Source: Sulfurovum sp. bin170 (GTDB lineage: Bacteria; Campylobacterota; Campylobacteria; Campylobacterales; Sulfurovaceae). From it: 8,818 bases of DNA. Numbering within the stretch: position 1 is the first letter of the stretch; every line of letters starts with the position of its first letter. Of this stretch, positions 6,830-8,818 are shown piece by piece. Under the pieces are notes generated by a model, which did not search any database, was not told the DNA's origin, and worked only from the letters and a program-made list of their open reading frames with translations. The DNA is taken from the NCBI RefSeq assembly GCF_010892395.1, contig NZ_JAACKB010000367.1, forward strand, positions 1 through 8,818, read 5' to 3'. The position numbers and the translations under genes were made by a program.

Positions 6830-6933
6830 TTGGAAGTTAGGATAAGTGAGAATAGAAAAAGTTTATTTTCATCACTTCCATAAAATTCTAAAATTCATAT
6901 ACATTCCTACCGAGGACAGATAGGAACAATAAC
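6782..6933 (+). promoter_or_regulatory. Structured 5' leader of the BspA-repeat protein gene
   Basis: The leader begins with the conserved hairpin (ACAATTTAGAAATTGT) and the conserved GCAGAGCGAGGTGTT, then diverges from the other gene. TCACTTCC (6872-6879) can pair with GGAAGT (6832-6837) or with AAGTGA (6844-6849). The second option extends through GAATA/TATTTTC into a long stem. The two are mutually exclusive, a possible switch. A further stem, TTCCTA/TAGGAA (6904-6926) with an 11-nt loop, lies just upstream of the ribosome binding site. The first leader also has a stem-loop shortly before its start, beginning with similar bases (ATACATT). No known riboswitch is recognised. Confidence 0.4.
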
Positions 6934-6939
6934 AAGGAG
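6934..6939 (+). promoter_or_regulatory. Ribosome binding site AAGGAG
   Basis: AAGGAG lies nine bases before ATG 6949 and sets the start of the open-ended secreted-protein gene. The N-terminus it produces is a textbook signal peptide. Confidence 0.75.
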
Positions 6940-6948
6940 AATAGTAAC

Positions 6949-8818
6949 ATGAAGAGATTGAGTATATATCTTTTACTGCTTGGCTTACTTAGCGTAAGTG
7001 CATCAGCAAAAACAGATTTGGGAAACGGCTTTTGGCTTGAAGATAATGGAGTGACGGTTACTTGTGATAGTGCTACTGTAGAGGAAAATTCTACTGCGAC
7101 ACATAATAGTAAACTGTTTACCAAGATAGATAAGGAAACTTTCTATAAAGGAAGTGTTTCTGCTACCAATGCTTGTACCTCAGGGATTAATAATATGGAG
7201 GATTGGTTTGCGTCAAAAAGTACATTTAATGAAGATATATCACATTGGGATACCAGCAGTGTCACCGATATGAGTTCTATGTTTTCTGGTGCTACTACCT
7301 TTAATCAACCCATTGGTGATTGGAATATCAGTAGTGTCACCAATATGGGGTTTATGTTTAAGAAGGCCAGTGCCTTTAACCAGCGCCTTGGTGATTGGGA
7401 TACCAGCAGTGTCACCACTATGGGTAGTATGTTTTATATAGCCAGTGCCTTTAACCAGCCCATTGATGATTGGAATACCAGCAGTGTCGGCGCTATGTAT
7501 AATATGTTTAATAAAGCCAGTGCCTTTAATCAGTCCATTGGTAATTGGGATACCAGCAGTGTCACCGATATGAGTTCTATGTTTGAAAATACCAATACCT
7601 TTAACCAGCCCATTGGTGATTGGGATACCAGCAGTGTCACCAATATGAGTTCTATATTTCTTAATGCCAGTTCCTTTAATCAGCCCATTGGTGATTGGGA
7701 TACCAGCAGTGTCACCAATATGAGTACTATATTTCTTAATGCCAGTGTCTTTACTCAGTCCATTGATAATTGGGATACTAGCAGTGTCACCAATATGATT
7801 GCCATGTTTTATAATGCCACTACCTTTAATCAACCCATTGGTGATTGGAATATCAGTAGTGTCACCGATATGAAGTTTATGTTTTTTGGTGCTAGTGACT
7901 TTAATCAGCCCATTAGTGATTGGAATACCAGCAGTGTCACCGATATGAATAATACATTTTCTGGTGCCACTGCCTTTAACCAATCTCTAAAGACTTGGAA
8001 TGTTACACAAATTAACTCTGAGCCTGATAACTTTAAAACAGGTGCAGCATTTGAAAACGATGCAGACAAACAACCAATTTGGGGTACAACAGGTTATCAT
8101 CCAGTGAGGGTCACCAATGTCACCTCTAGCAAAACAGACGGTACATACGGAGTAGGAGATACAATAGCCATAACCGTAACATTTGATAAGGGTGTAACAG
8201 TGACAGGAACTCCTCAACTTACTCTTGAAACAGGTACTACTGATAGTATAGTAGATTATACAAGTGGGACAGGAACCAATACACTAACATTTAGCTATAC
8301 TGTACAAGCAGGAGATACAAGTGATGATTTAGATTATGTAGCTACCAATTCACTAATTCTAAATGGTGGAACAATTGAAGATAGTGATAGTGCAGGAGAT
8401 GATGCAATTTTAATACTTCCATCTCCAGGGGCAACAGGTTCACTCAGGGCTAATAAAGCTTTAGTGATTGATGAAATTACACCAACACCAACACCGACAC
8501 CGACACCAACACCGACACCGACACCTACACCAACACCAACACCGACACCAACACCAACACCAACACCTACACCAACACCTACACCTGAACCTACTATCTC
8601 TTCTGGTGGAGATGGAGAAGATGAAGGGACTACAGCTAGATTTGATGATAATATAGATGTGGATGTTGATAAAACAGAAGATACCACAACAGCAACTATG
8701 GCGATAGATGATAAAAAAGTAGAAGTAGCTGTTCATGATAGTGGAACGATGGAAGGGAAGATAGAGTTTGAAGATAAAGATGGAAATCCTGTGACCTCCA
8801 CCGTCAAAATAGAGTCAA
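6949..8818 (+). CDS. BspA-type repeat secreted surface protein, 3' end outside window
   Basis: The frame is open from ATG 6949 to the window end: 623 codons plus one base, with no stop. Parts:
- Residues 1-20 ([20 protein letters not shown]) are a clear Sec signal peptide.
- About 21-92 is a short unrecognised N-terminal region with two Cys.
- 93-342 are ten 25-residue repeats of the DUF285/BspA lipoprotein type ([20 protein letters not shown]), with a degenerate eleventh from 343.
- About 388-508 is a beta-sandwich repeat common in bacterial adhesins ([46 protein letters not shown]).
- 511-546 is an 18-fold Thr-Pro linker.
- From 553 begins the C-terminal domain shared with the protein encoded at 1139-4762.
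There is no lipobox, despite the DUF285 name. BspA-type repeats occur in surface proteins that bind host or matrix proteins, so surface adhesion is likely but unproven. By comparison with the paralog about 145 residues would remain beyond the window. Confidence 0.9.
   Translation, partial: MKRLSIYLLLLGLLSVSASAKTDLGNGFWLEDNGVTVTCDSATVEENSTATHNSKLFTKIDKETFYKGSVSATNACTSGINNMEDWFASKSTFNEDISHWDTSSVTDMSSMFSGATTFNQPIGDWNISSVTNMGFMFKKASAFNQRLGDWDTSSVTTMGSMFYIASAFNQPIDDWNTSSVGAMYNMFNKASAFNQSIGNWDTSSVTDMSSMFENTNTFNQPIGDWDTSSVTNMSSIFLNASSFNQPIGDWDTSSVTNMSTIFLNASVFTQSIDNWDTSSVTNMIAMFYNATTFNQPIGDWNISSVTDMKFMFFGASDFNQPISDWNTSSVTDMNNTFSGATAFNQSLKTWNVTQINSEPDNFKTGAAFENDADKQPIWGTTGYHPVRVTNVTSSKTDGTYGVGDTIAITVTFDKGVTVTGTPQLTLETGTTDSIVDYTSGTGTNTLTFSYTVQAGDTSDDLDYVATNSLILNGGTIEDSDSAGDDAILILPSPGATGSLRANKALVIDEITPTPTPTPTPTPTPTPTPTPTPTPTPTPTPTPTPTPEPTISSGGDGEDEGTTARFDDNIDVDVDKTEDTTTATMAIDDKKVEVAVHDSGTMEGKIEFEDKDGNPVTSTVKIES
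7225..8016 (+). repeat. Tandem 75-bp coding repeats (BspA/DUF285 units)
   Basis: Ten exact 75-bp steps begin at 7225, 7300, 7375, 7450, 7525, 7600, 7675, 7750, 7825 and 7900. A degenerate unit from 7975 ends the array. No indel breaks the periodicity. The units at 7600 and 7675 differ at only about four of 75 bases, which indicates a recent duplication. Non-adjacent units at 7300 and 7825 share their first 42 bases exactly. Confidence 0.95.
8479..8586 (+). repeat. ACACCN hexanucleotide repeat encoding (Thr-Pro)18
   Basis: Eighteen units of ACA-CCN, where the last base varies among A, G and T, encode an uninterrupted Thr-Pro linker between the beta-sandwich domain and the C-terminal domain. 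The unit length is a multiple of three, so copy-number changes would alter linker length without a frameshift. Such linkers are extended and often span a cell wall or outer layer. The upstream paralog has a non-repetitive acidic Pro linker at the same place. Confidence 0.95.
8605..8818 (+). other. Conserved C-terminal domain (start only), shared with the upstream secreted protein
   Basis: From [13 protein letters not shown] to the window end, 71 residues align ungapped with residues 993-1063 of the protein encoded at 1139-4762, about 63% identical. The most conserved core is [14 protein letters not shown], then DKDGN. Nucleotide identity is also high, including 34 identical bases at 8734-8767, so the two copies share recent ancestry or undergo conversion. 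Confidence 0.8.

Noticed and set aside
7240..7983. Long minus-strand open frame with a repeated [14 protein letters not shown] motif (247 codons)
   Set aside because: It is the antisense shadow of the 75-bp BspA repeats; the plus-strand frame has a signal peptide, a ribosome binding site and a known repeat family.
7225..8016. CRISPR array
   Set aside because: The 75-bp periodic repeats are contiguous, have no unique spacers, and are coding in one frame throughout.
8334..8736. Minus- and plus-strand frames with Gly-Val, Cys-Arg/Trp or His-Gln repeats
   Set aside because: They are produced by the ACACCN hexamer read in other frames; none has a credible start or domain.

Overview
The window is AT-rich (roughly mid-30s % GC in most coding stretches). 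T-rich, -10-only promoters and several protein families suggest a marine or sediment Campylobacterota bacterium (Sulfurimonas, Sulfurovum or Arcobacter type). That placement is inference, because there is no rRNA or other marker. It looks like an accessory region: two large secreted proteins, two PD-(D/E)XK nuclease-like genes often found in mobile or expanded families, and visible duplications.

Layout. Bases 1-753 (+) hold the 3' part of an Rpn/PDDEXK_2-type nuclease gene, followed by a good intrinsic terminator (763-787). I see nothing recognisable in 788-864. A 168-bp regulatory block (865-1032) carries a promoter and the start of a structured leader. It drives a 1207-aa secreted multi-domain protein (1139-4762, +). 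The gene is chimeric: its first ~84 residues resemble the C-terminal end of a reverse transcriptase, and this runs directly into a signal-peptide-like segment, a Cys-containing domain of higher GC, then Ig-like, RTX-adhesin-like and Campylobacterota-style C-terminal modules. A convergent gene (4878-6566, -) encodes an AAA-ATPase/PDDEXK_9 protein with its own near-consensus promoter.

Upstream of the next secreted protein gene (6949 to the window end, +, incomplete) the 168-bp block recurs at about 93% identity (6662-6829). That gene encodes a signal peptide, ten and a half BspA-type 25-residue repeats, an adhesin-type beta-sandwich repeat and an 18-fold Thr-Pro linker. It then enters a domain about 63% identical to the start of the C-terminal domain of the first secreted protein.

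Taken together, two surface proteins share the same promoter/leader and the same C-terminal module but have unrelated N-terminal and central parts. The simplest reading is a co-regulated family of modular cell-surface or secreted adhesins that exchanges its display domains. The ATPase gene sits between the two copies. No tRNA, rRNA, CRISPR array, complete insertion sequence or origin is visible.
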